Below, piece by piece: positions 25,838 through 33,952 of a stretch of 64,000 bases of DNA; positions within the stretch are counted from its first letter, which is position 1; each line of letters opens with the position of its first letter. The stretch is from assembly GCA_050013235.1 (NCBI GenBank), contig JBEKFQ010000001.1, forward strand, positions 229,184 to 293,183, written 5' to 3'. The translations under genes and the position numbers were made by a program. The notes under the pieces were generated by a model, which was not told the origin of the DNA, ran no database searches, and was given only the letters and a program-made list of their open reading frames with translations. The stretch is from RH-AL1 sp050013235 (GTDB lineage Bacteria > Pseudomonadota > Alphaproteobacteria > Rhizobiales > Beijerinckiaceae).

Positions 25838-26542
25838 TCACTGCCGGAACGGGAAGTTGAATGCACGCAGAAGAGCGCGCGCCTCGTTGTCCGATTTCGC
25901 CGATGTACAGACGATGATGTCCATACCGAGAACGCTATCGACCTTGTCGTAGTTGATCTCAGGAAAAATCAGATGTTCCTTGATGCCCATGGCATAGTTG
26001 CCACGGCCATCGAAGCTCTTGGGATTCAAACCGCGGAAATCGCGAATGCGCGGCAGCGCGATCGTGACCAGACGGTCGAGAAACTCGTACATGCGAACCT
26101 TGCGAAGGGTCACCTTTGTGCCGATCGGCATGTTCTCGCGCACCTTGAAGGTCGAGATCGCGTTGCGCGCTTTGGTGATGACCGGCTTCTGACCGGCGAT
26201 CAAGGCGAGATCGGCCGCGGCCAAGGTCACCTTCTTGGTGTCGTTGACGGCTTCGCCGACGCCCATGTTCAAAACGATCTTTTCGATCACGGGAACCTCG
26301 AAGGGGTTCTTGTAACCGAATTCCTCGATCATCTTCTGGCGCACGACTTCGTCATAGTGCTTGCGCAGGCGCGGAAGGTAATCCTTCGGAACCTGGAGAT
26401 CCTCGGCGGAAGCCGTCTTGTAGGACGGCGCGCCACGGCTCGCCTTGGCTTCGGCGGGCGAGGTTTTCGCGACTTTCGCGGAATCCTTCGCTCCGGTTCC
26501 GGCGCCCTTCGCGCCGCCCTTAGCGGACTTGGGGTCAGCCAT
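25838..26542 (-). CDS. rplE: 50S ribosomal protein L5 with N-terminal extension
   Basis: A 234-residue L5 that binds 5S rRNA and contacts S13. The normal core begins near residue 50 (PKDYLPRLRKHYDEVVRQKMIEEF) and is complete to the C-terminal SDNEARALLRAFNFPFRQ. About 48 extra residues precede it (start MADPKSAKGGAKGAGTG), low in complexity and rich in Lys, Ala and Gly. L5 is usually about 180-187 residues. The extension seems to be translated, because GGGAGAG sits 7 bases before the ATG at 26542 and no good internal start exists. Its 5' end overlaps the rplX 3' end by 8 bp. Confidence 0.95.
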   Translation of the reverse strand: MADPKSAKGGAKGAGTGAKDSAKVAKTSPAEAKASRGAPSYKTASAEDLQVPKDYLPRLRKHYDEVVRQKMIEEFGYKNPFEVPVIEKIVLNMGVGEAVNDTKKVTLAAADLALIAGQKPVITKARNAISTFKVRENMPIGTKVTLRKVRMYEFLDRLVTIALPRIRDFRGLNPKSFDGRGNYAMGIKEHLIFPEINYDKVDSVLGMDIIVCTSAKSDNEARALLRAFNFPFRQ

Positions 26543-26852
26543 CGATCAACTCTCCCGAACGTTTAGCGAAGCGAACCTTGCGGCCGTCTTCGAGAATCTT
26601 GAAACCCACGCGAGTCGCCTGGCCGCCCTTGGGGTCCGCCACGGCGAGATTCGACAAATGAATCGTCGATTCCTTGGAAATGATGCCACCCTCTTGTTGA
26701 GGAGTCTGGCGGGTATGGCGCTTCACCAAGTTCACGCCGCGCACGATCGCGCGCTCGTCCTTGGGGATCACCTGCAAAACTTCGCCCGAGCGGCCCTTGT
26801 CGCGCCCGGCGAGAACGACGACCGTGTCGCCCTTCTTGATCTTAGCGGCCAT
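26535..26852 (-). CDS. rplX: 50S ribosomal protein L24
   Basis: A 105-residue L24, an assembly initiator with a KOW motif (KKGDTVVVLAGRDKGRSGEVLQV). The start MAAKIKKGD and the conserved GVNLVKRHTRQTPQQEGGI are typical. The ATG shares a base with the rplN stop (TAATG) and its own stop overlaps rplE by 8 bp, so rplN, rplX and rplE are probably translationally coupled. Confidence 0.98.
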   Translation of the reverse strand: MAAKIKKGDTVVVLAGRDKGRSGEVLQVIPKDERAIVRGVNLVKRHTRQTPQQEGGIISKESTIHLSNLAVADPKGGQATRVGFKILEDGRKVRFAKRSGELIDG

Positions 26853-27220
26853 TACAACACCTCCGGCGCGAGCGAGATGATCTTCATGTGGTTGCGGGCG
26901 CGCAATTCGCGCGGCACCGGCCCGAAGATGCGGGTCCCGATCGGCTCGGACTGATTGTTGATCAGCACGGCCGCATTGTTGTCGAAGCGGATCACGGAAC
27001 CGTCGGCGCGCTTGATGTCCTTAGCGGTACGCACCACGACCGCCTTCATCACGTCGCCCTTCTTCACGCGACCGCGCGGAATGGCTTCCTTGATGGAGAC
27101 GACGATAATGTCGCCAACGCCGGCATATTTACGCTTCGAACCACCCAGCACCTTGATGCACATCACACGGCGCGCGCCCGAATTATCGGCGACGTCGAGG
27201 TTAGTCTGCATCTGTATCAT
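26852..27220 (-). CDS. rplN: 50S ribosomal protein L14
   Basis: A 122-residue L14 at the subunit interface. The start MIQMQTNLDVADNSGARRVM and the signature KGDVMKAVVVRTAK are invariant features of the family, and the end ARNHMKIISLAPEVL is complete. It follows a 198-bp hairpin-rich spacer after rpsQ, which is unusual within this normally compact operon, and overlaps rplX by one base. Confidence 0.98.
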   Translation of the reverse strand: MIQMQTNLDVADNSGARRVMCIKVLGGSKRKYAGVGDIIVVSIKEAIPRGRVKKGDVMKAVVVRTAKDIKRADGSVIRFDNNAAVLINNQSEPIGTRIFGPVPRELRARNHMKIISLAPEVL

Positions 27221-27290
27221 GGCTTTAGAGCCTTTCCTGTCAGATCGGTTTCCTTCGCAGCACCCAGCTGCTCCGGACTACGCCTGGTGA

Positions 27291-27309
27291 AGATCTCTTT
27301 TCGAGATCT
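27291..27309. promoter_or_regulatory. Hairpin C in the rpsQ-rplN spacer
   Basis: AGATCTC and GAGATCT form a perfect 7-bp stem with a 5-base loop, about 70 bases before the rplN start. No T-run follows on the minus strand. Confidence 0.5.
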
Positions 27310-27327
27310 CCGGGCTATGACTTTTAT

Positions 27328-27347
27328 CCAGCCCATTGCGGGGCTGG
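27328..27347. promoter_or_regulatory. Hairpin B in the rpsQ-rplN spacer
   Basis: CCAGCCC and GGGCTGG form a perfect 7-bp stem with a 6-base loop. It is the middle of three hairpins in this 198-bp spacer. On the minus strand it is followed by ATAAAAG, so a terminator is not indicated. Confidence 0.5.
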
Positions 27348-27396
27348 TTATATTTTTCACCGCGGCGGTTCAATCAGCCAACGCGGAGGAGTTCTT

Positions 27397-27416
27397 CCAT
27401 CCTACAAATAGGATGG
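27397..27416. promoter_or_regulatory. Hairpin A directly after the rpsQ stop
   Basis: CCATCCTA and TAGGATGG form a perfect 8-bp stem with a 4-base loop, starting within a few bases of the rpsQ stop. It is the first of the three hairpins to be transcribed. Confidence 0.55.
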
Positions 27417-27418
27417 TG

Positions 27419-27667
27419 TCAACCTTGCGCGGAGGCAGGCTGACCGATGACGATCCAACGCTTCAGGCGCGAGATCGGCTTCGTCTCTTCGATGGAGACC
27501 TGATCGCCCACTTTGTAGGCCTTGGTCTCGTCATGCGCGTGATAATTCTTCGAGCGCCGCACCGTCTTTTTCAGGAGCGGATGCGTGAAACGCCGTTCGA
27601 CCTTCACGACAAGAGTCTTGTCCTGTTTGTCGCTGACGACGACGCCTTGGAGAATACGCTTCGGCAT
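27419..27667 (-). CDS. rpsQ: 30S ribosomal protein S17
   Basis: An 82-residue S17, a primary 16S rRNA binder. The ATG at 27667 starts MPKRILQGVVVSDKQDKT, and the signature RRSKNYHAHDE and KVGDQVSIEETKPIS follow. The frame open to 27916 overlaps rpmC and is not coding. It is 11 bp downstream of rpmC. It is followed not by the usual short gap to rplN but by 198 bp containing three perfect hairpins. Confidence 0.97.
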   Translation of the reverse strand: MPKRILQGVVVSDKQDKTLVVKVERRFTHPLLKKTVRRSKNYHAHDETKAYKVGDQVSIEETKPISRLKRWIVIGQPASAQG

Positions 27668-27678
27668 AGTTGTTAATC

Positions 27679-27891
27679 CTACTTCTGCGCCGCGTCGCGC
27701 TTCAGAGCGGCGAGCGTCTTGACACGGGCGATATCGCGGCGGACGACGCGCACGCGCGACGTATTCTGAAGTTGGCCGGTCGCCTTTTGAAAGCGCAGAT
27801 TGAACTGCTCCTTCTTGAGGTTCAGCACTTCCTGATCGAGTTGGTCCTGCGTCAGGACCTTCAGGTCGGACAGGCGGGTCTTGGATTTCAT
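27679..27891 (-). CDS. rpmC: 50S ribosomal protein L29
   Basis: A 70-residue L29 located at the polypeptide exit, part of the trigger factor and SRP docking site. It has the two-helix pattern (DLKVLTQDQLDQEVLNLKKE, then NTSRVRVVRRDIARVKT). GGAGG-like sequence lies before the ATG at 27891. It lies between rplP and rpsQ. Confidence 0.97.
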   Translation of the reverse strand: MKSKTRLSDLKVLTQDQLDQEVLNLKKEQFNLRFQKATGQLQNTSRVRVVRRDIARVKTLAALKRDAAQK

Positions 27892-27905
27892 TGGACTGTC
27901 CTCCC

Positions 27906-28319
27906 TTATTCGGCAATGCGCTCGATGAAGCGCGTTTTGATTGGCAGTTTGGCGGCGGCGAGTGTCAGCGCTTCCTTGGCGACGACCAAGGGCACGCCAT
28001 CGAGCTCGAACATGATCCGGCCTGGAGCCACGCGGCAGGCCCAGAGTTCGATCGCGCCCTTGCCCTTACCCATGCGGACTTCGGTCGGCTTTTTCGTGAC
28101 GGGCAAATCCGGAAAAATACGAATCCAGACGCGGCCGGCACGCTTCATGTGGCGCGTCATCGCGCGGCGAGCCGCCTCGATTTGACGCGAGGTGATGCGC
28201 TCGGGCTCCATGGCCTTCAGCCCGAATTGCCCGAAGTTCAGCTCGGTACCACCCTTGGACGCACCACGAATGCGGCCCTTAAAGGCTTTCCTGAACTTAG
28301 TCTTCTTTGGTTGAAGCAT
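27906..28319 (-). CDS. rplP: 50S ribosomal protein L16
   Basis: A 137-residue L16 contacting the A-site tRNA and needed for peptidyl-transferase centre maturation. The start MLQPKKTKFRKAFKGR and the core LKAMEPERITSRQIEAARRAMTRHMKRAGRVWIRIFPDLP match the family, and the C-terminus ends KTRFIERIAE. It lies between rpsC and rpmC in the S10 operon. Confidence 0.98.
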   Translation of the reverse strand: MLQPKKTKFRKAFKGRIRGASKGGTELNFGQFGLKAMEPERITSRQIEAARRAMTRHMKRAGRVWIRIFPDLPVTKKPTEVRMGKGKGAIELWACRVAPGRIMFELDGVPLVVAKEALTLAAAKLPIKTRFIERIAE

Positions 28320-28356
28320 TGGATTAAGCTCTTGAATTCAATGTGAAAAGAGGCGG

Positions 28357-29082
28357 TCAGGCCGCGTCGCGATCGCGGCGCTGGCGACGCTCGCCACCGC
28401 CACCGCCGGAATGATCCATTTCGGCCGTCTTGCGATCTTGCGCCATCGGGTCGTGCTCGAGGATTTCACCCTTGAACACCCAAACCTTGATGCCGCATGT
28501 GCCATAGGCCGTATGCGCTGTCGCGGTGCCGTAATCGACGTCGGCGCGCAGCGTATGCAGCGGCACCCGGCCTTCACGATACCATTCGAGACGCGCGATT
28601 TCCGCGCCGCCGAGGCGGCCCGAACAATTGATGCGGATGCCCTCGGCGCCAAGACGCATGGCCGATTGCACGGCCCGCTTCATGGCGCGGCGGAATGCCA
28701 CGCGACGCTCCAACTGCTGCGCGATGGAGTCCGCCACCAATACAGCGTCGATTTCGGGCTTGCGCACTTCGACGATGTTGATCACGACTTCCGACGCGGT
28801 CATGCTGGCGACGAGCTTGCGGATCTTGTCGATATCCGCGCCCTTCTTGCCAATCACCACGCCGGGGCGCGCCGAATGGATCGTCACCCGGCACTTCTTG
28901 TGCGGGCGCTCGATGATGATCTTCGACACAGCTGCTTGCTTCAGCGTCTTCATCAAAGCAGCGCGGATCGCAATATCCTCATGGAGGAGCTTGCCGTATT
29001 CGTTCTTGCCGGCGAACCAGCGCGAATCCCAAGTCCGGTTGATGCCGAGCCTGAGGCCGATCGGATTGACTTTCTGTCCCAT
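28357..29082 (-). CDS. rpsC: 30S ribosomal protein S3
   Basis: A 241-residue S3 forming the mRNA entry tunnel with S4 and S5. The start MGQKVNPIGLRLGINRTWDS, the KH domain (RPGVVIGKKGADIDKIRKL) and the C-terminal domain (YGTCGIKVWVFKGEI) are present, followed by a basic tail ending ERRQRRDRDAA. It lies 10 bp after rplV. Confidence 0.98.
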   Translation of the reverse strand: MGQKVNPIGLRLGINRTWDSRWFAGKNEYGKLLHEDIAIRAALMKTLKQAAVSKIIIERPHKKCRVTIHSARPGVVIGKKGADIDKIRKLVASMTASEVVINIVEVRKPEIDAVLVADSIAQQLERRVAFRRAMKRAVQSAMRLGAEGIRINCSGRLGGAEIARLEWYREGRVPLHTLRADVDYGTATAHTAYGTCGIKVWVFKGEILEHDPMAQDRKTAEMDHSGGGGGERRQRRDRDAA

Positions 29083-29092
29083 CGTAAACTCC

Positions 29093-29482
29093 TTAGGCGG
29101 CGGCTGACGGCGCGGAAACTTCGCGCACGACGATCGTCAAATTTGCGAATGGCTTCGTGATACGTCCAGCCCGGCCGCGAGCGCGAGGGCTGAAACGTTT
29201 CATAACGAGAGCCTTGCCGACATGGGCCTCGGCGACGATGAGATCGTCGACGTCGAGGTCATGATTGTTTTCCGCATTGGCGACGGCGCTTTCGAGCGTC
29301 TTCTTGACGTCGAGGGCGATGCGCTTGCGCGAGAATTCGAGATCGGCCAGCGCGGTCTCGACCTTCTTGCCGCGAATGAGCTGGGCAAGAAGATTGAGCT
29401 TTTGCGGGCTGACGCGAAGCATCCGGCACACGGCCTTAGCTTCGTTGTCCTTGAGGGCGCGAGGAGTTTTGGGCTTGGACAT
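29093..29482 (-). CDS. rplV: 50S ribosomal protein L22
   Basis: A 129-residue L22 whose beta hairpin lines the exit tunnel and which is a macrolide-resistance locus. The ATG at 29482 gives MSKPKTPRALKDNEAKAV; the frame open to 29515 would overlap rpsS. The hairpin region KRFSPRARGRAGRITKPFANLTIVV looks wild type. It starts one base beyond the rpsS stop and ends in an Ala/Ser-rich tail. Confidence 0.97.
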   Translation of the reverse strand: MSKPKTPRALKDNEAKAVCRMLRVSPQKLNLLAQLIRGKKVETALADLEFSRKRIALDVKKTLESAVANAENNHDLDVDDLIVAEAHVGKALVMKRFSPRARGRAGRITKPFANLTIVVREVSAPSAAA

Positions 29483-29483
29483 C

Positions 29484-29762
29484 TCAGCCTCTCTTCGCTT
29501 TTTTGTCCGCGGCATGGCCGTGGAATGTCCGGGTCGGCGAGAATTCGCCGAGCTTGTGGCCGATCATGTCTTCGGTGATGTTGACGGGCACATGCTTGTG
29601 ACCGTTGTAGACCCCGAAGGTCAGGCCGACAAATTGCGGCAGAATTGTCGAGCGCCGGCTCCAGGTCTTGATGACCTCCGAGCGGGTGCTGCTCCGAGCG
29701 GTTTCCGCCTTCTTCAGCATATAGCCGTCGACGAACGGACCCTTCCAGATCGAACGCGCCAT
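29484..29762 (-). CDS. rpsS: 30S ribosomal protein S19
   Basis: A 92-residue S19 in the 30S head near S13. The start MARSIWKGPFVDGYMLKKAE and the conserved IKTWSRRSTILPQFVGLTFGVYNGHKHVPV are unambiguous, as is the C-terminal HKLGEFSPTRTFHGHAADKK. It lies 5 bp after the rplB stop and directly before rplV. Confidence 0.98.
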   Translation of the reverse strand: MARSIWKGPFVDGYMLKKAETARSSTRSEVIKTWSRRSTILPQFVGLTFGVYNGHKHVPVNITEDMIGHKLGEFSPTRTFHGHAADKKAKRG

Positions 29763-29767
29763 TGGGA

Positions 29768-30607
29768 TTAGCCCTTCTTCTTACTTTTGTGACGCGAGGT
29801 CACAATAAACTTTGTGGTGGACTTGTTCGTCCGGGTCTTCTTACCCTTGGTGGGCTTGCCCCAAGGAGTCACGGGATGACGGCCACCAGAGGTGCGGCCT
29901 TCACCACCGCCGTGCGGATGGTCAACGGGGTTCATGGTCACGCCGCGATTATGCGGACGGCGGCCCAACCAACGTTGGCGTCCAGCCTTGCCGATGGACG
30001 CGTTCATGTGATCGGGGTTGGAAACCGCCCCGACCGTGCCGAAGCATTGGCCATGAACCAGACGCTGCTCGCCTGAATTCAGGCGAATAATGACGTAACC
30101 TTGGTCACGGCCGACGACCTGAGCATAGGTGCCAGCCGAGCGGACCATCGCCGCGCCCTTACCGATCTTCAATTCGATATTATGGACGATCGTGCCGACC
30201 GGCATATTCGCCAAAGCCATGGCATTGCCCGGCTTCACGTCGACCTGCGCGCCCGACACCACTTCGTCGCCAACCGACAGACGCTGCGGCGCGATGATGT
30301 AGCTTAGCTCACCATCCGAATATTTAATCAAGGCAATAAAGGACGAACGGTTCGGATCATATTCGATCCGCTCCACTTTCGCCGGCACATCGATCTTGCG
30401 GCGCTTGAAATCGATGATCCGGTAGCTCTGCTTGTGACCGCCGCCGCGGAAGCGAACGGTGATCCGGCCGGTGTTGTTCCGGCCGCCAGCCGAGCTCTTG
30501 CCCTCGGTCAAAGTCTTGAGGGGCTTGCCCTTGTAGAGGTCGCTGCGATCAACGAGCACGAGCTGTCGAAGGCTCGGCGTGATCGGATTGAAAGTCTTCA
30601 ATGCCAT
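29768..30607 (-). CDS. rplB: 50S ribosomal protein L2
   Basis: A 279-residue L2 needed for subunit association and peptidyl transfer. The ATG at 30607 starts MALKTFNPITPSLRQLVLVD; an ATG at 30679 would extend into rplW. The catalytic-domain signature RGVTMNPVDHPHGGGEGRTSGG contains the conserved His. It lies between rplW and rpsS. Confidence 0.98.
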   Translation of the reverse strand: MALKTFNPITPSLRQLVLVDRSDLYKGKPLKTLTEGKSSAGGRNNTGRITVRFRGGGHKQSYRIIDFKRRKIDVPAKVERIEYDPNRSSFIALIKYSDGELSYIIAPQRLSVGDEVVSGAQVDVKPGNAMALANMPVGTIVHNIELKIGKGAAMVRSAGTYAQVVGRDQGYVIIRLNSGEQRLVHGQCFGTVGAVSNPDHMNASIGKAGRQRWLGRRPHNRGVTMNPVDHPHGGGEGRTSGGRHPVTPWGKPTKGKKTRTNKSTTKFIVTSRHKSKKKG

Positions 30608-30629
30608 GACGTAAATTCCAAACCCTGGC

Positions 30630-30941
30630 TCAGAGGCCCGTCGTGATGTCGATGCGATCGCCATCCGCGAGAGTGACAACGGCCTTTTTCAGATCGGACT
30701 GCTGGCCACGCATGCCCTTGAAAACCTTGCGCTTCCCCTTGCGGATCAGCGTATTCACGGCCTCGACCTTGACATCGAACAGACGCTCGACGGCGGTCTT
30801 GATCTCAGTCTTGCTCGCATCCTTGCGGACCTTGAAGACAACCTTGTTTTGCTCGGAAGCAATAGTTGCCTTTTCCGTGATGACCGGCGCGACGATCACG
30901 TCGTAATGGCGCGCCTCGATGGTTGCTTTCGCCGCACTCAT
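30630..30941 (-). CDS. rplW: 50S ribosomal protein L23
   Basis: A 103-residue L23, the trigger factor and SRP docking protein at the exit tunnel. The core HYDVIVAPVITEKATIASEQNKVVFKV and the C-terminal RKGKRKVFKGMRGQQSDLKKAVVTL are typical. It has a slightly longer N-terminus (MSAAKATIEAR) than minimal L23. Its start overlaps the rplD stop by 4 bp, suggesting coupled translation. Confidence 0.97.
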   Translation of the reverse strand: MSAAKATIEARHYDVIVAPVITEKATIASEQNKVVFKVRKDASKTEIKTAVERLFDVKVEAVNTLIRKGKRKVFKGMRGQQSDLKKAVVTLADGDRIDITTGL

Positions 30942-31558
30942 TTGAACCGCGCCTCCAGCGCTTCGACGGCAGCCCGCGTCAACACGAGCTTCTCGCGGCG
31001 CAGAATATCGTAAACATTGATACCCTGGATCGGCAAAACGTCGATCATGGGAATATTGCGAGCGGCGAGAGCGAAATTGGTTCCGGTCTCGGTGCCGTCG
31101 ATGATCAGCGCATTGCGTAGACCCGATTTTTCGAAATGCCCGACGAGAACCTTCGTCTTGGGCTCGTCGATGGCGATGTCGGACCAGATAATGATGCCGC
31201 CGTCGCGCGCCTTGGCCGAGAGCGCATGCTTCAAGGCAAGCGCGCGGACTTTCTTGGGCATGTCATGCGCATGATCGCGCGAGACCGGACCGAACGCCTT
31301 GCCGCCGCCGCGAAACTGCGGGGCGCGAGCCGAACCGTGACGGGCGCCGCCCGACCCTTTTTGCTTGCCGAGCTTCTTGCCGGTGCGCCAAATGTCGGCG
31401 CGGCCGAGCGATTGATGCGTGCCGGCGCGGCGCTTGGCCAGCTGGTAACGGATCATCCGGGCGATGAGATCTTGACGCGGCACGAGGCCGAAAATCGCAT
31501 CGTCGAGGTCGATGGAACCGCTAGCGGCGCCGTCGACAGTGGTGATATCAAGTTTCAT
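30938..31558 (-). CDS. rplD: 50S ribosomal protein L4
   Basis: A 206-residue L4 whose internal loop reaches the exit tunnel; in enterobacteria it is the autogenous regulator of the S10 operon. The signature region SDIWRTGKKLGKQKGSGGARHGSARAPQFRGGGKAFGP is present. It lies directly between rplC (2-bp spacer) and rplW (4-bp overlap). No enterobacterial-type S10 leader was recognised upstream of rpsJ. Confidence 0.97.
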   Translation of the reverse strand: MKLDITTVDGAASGSIDLDDAIFGLVPRQDLIARMIRYQLAKRRAGTHQSLGRADIWRTGKKLGKQKGSGGARHGSARAPQFRGGGKAFGPVSRDHAHDMPKKVRALALKHALSAKARDGGIIIWSDIAIDEPKTKVLVGHFEKSGLRNALIIDGTETGTNFALAARNIPMIDVLPIQGINVYDILRREKLVLTRAAVEALEARFK

Positions 31559-31560
31559 GA

Positions 31561-32304
31561 TCAGGCCTCCTCGACCGTGTTGGCCGGGGCTTCCGCCACG
31601 TTGTCCGAACCCTGCGCGGGCGCATCATTGGCGATGCGGAACTTGCCGGGGAGCGGCACGTCCTTGGGCAAGGCCTTCTTGATGGCATCGCGCACGAAAA
31701 TCCATCCGCCCGCGGTGCCAGGCACGGCACCCTCGACGAGGATCAAGCCGCGCTCGACATCGGTCTGGACGACCTTGAGGTTCAAGGTGGTCACGCGATC
31801 GACGCCCATGTGACCGGCCATTTTCTTGTTCTTGAAGGTCTTGCCGGGATCCTGACGGCCACCGGTCGAACCATGCGAACGATGCGAGACGGACACACCG
31901 TGGGTCGCGCGAAGACCGCCGAAGTTCCAACGCTTCATCGGGCCGGCAAAGCCTTTACCCGTGCTGGTCCCCGTGACGTCCACGAACTGGCCCGCCACGA
32001 AGTGATCCGCCGTGATCTCGGCGCCGATCGGAAGAAGCCCATCGGCCTCGACGCGGAATTCGGCGAGCTTCAGCTTCGGCTCGACCTTGGCGATGGCGAA
32101 ACGGCCCCGCTCGGCTTTCGAGACGTTCTTGACCTTGGCGTGGCCGATCCCGAGCTGCACGGCCGTATAGCCGTTGAGCTCTTGGGTCCGGTGGGCGACG
32201 ACCTGACAGCCGTCGACCTTTAGAACCGTGACTGGCACATGCTCGCCGGCGTCCGTAAACACCCGCGTCATGCCCAGCTTCTGTGCGATAACACCTGACC
32301 GCAT
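31561..32304 (-). CDS. rplC: 50S ribosomal protein L3
   Basis: A 247-residue L3, an early assembly protein reaching the peptidyl-transferase centre. The ATG at 32304 starts MRSGVIAQKLGMTRVFTDAG; the frame open to 32346 is not needed. The signature FAGPMKRWNFGGLRATHGVSVSHRSHGSTGGRQDPGK includes the Gln methylated by PrmB in other bacteria. A C-terminal Ala/Glu-rich tail extends the protein to 247 residues. Confidence 0.97.
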   Translation of the reverse strand: MRSGVIAQKLGMTRVFTDAGEHVPVTVLKVDGCQVVAHRTQELNGYTAVQLGIGHAKVKNVSKAERGRFAIAKVEPKLKLAEFRVEADGLLPIGAEITADHFVAGQFVDVTGTSTGKGFAGPMKRWNFGGLRATHGVSVSHRSHGSTGGRQDPGKTFKNKKMAGHMGVDRVTTLNLKVVQTDVERGLILVEGAVPGTAGGWIFVRDAIKKALPKDVPLPGKFRIANDAPAQGSDNVAEAPANTVEEA

Positions 32305-32353
32305 AATCTTAAGTCCTCCGGAGGCGCTCATGGCGTAGCTCCGCATTAAAAAA

Positions 32354-32662
32354 TTACAGCTTAATCTCGACGTCGACGCCTGCGGCGAGATCGAGCTTCA
32401 TCAAAGCATCGACCGTCTGGGGAGTCGGATCGACAATATCGAGGACGCGCTTATGCGTCCTAATTTCGAACTGCTCGCGCGACTTCTTATCGACGTGAGG
32501 CGAGCGGTTCACCGTGAACTTTTCGATCTTCGTCGGCAGCGGGATCGGGCCACGCACTTGCGCGCCCGTCCGCTTGGCCGTCGAAACGATCTCTTTCGTC
32601 GAGCTATCGAGCACACGGTGATCGAAAGCCTTGAGACGAATCCGAATATTCTGGCCGTTCAT
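32354..32662 (-). CDS. rpsJ: 30S ribosomal protein S10
   Basis: A 102-residue S10, also the NusE antitermination factor. The ATG at 32662 gives MNGQNIRIRLKAFDHRVLD, and the signature GPIPLPTKIEKFTVNRSPHVDKKSREQFEIRTHKRVLDI is complete. It is the first gene of the S10 block, 54 bp after tuf, with no visible terminator between them. Co-transcription with the str genes is therefore likely, as in other Alphaproteobacteria. Confidence 0.98.
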   Translation of the reverse strand: MNGQNIRIRLKAFDHRVLDSSTKEIVSTAKRTGAQVRGPIPLPTKIEKFTVNRSPHVDKKSREQFEIRTHKRVLDIVDPTPQTVDALMKLDLAAGVDVEIKL

Positions 32663-32716
32663 CAAACCAATTCCTTATCGACCAGCGCCGGACCAATCCC
32701 GAGCCGGTTTGCCGTC

Positions 32717-33907
<1,191 letters not shown>

Positions 33908-33952
33908 AGTCCGGCTCCTTAGAAGAAACTGAAGAGAGTGATTGTGAAAGGC

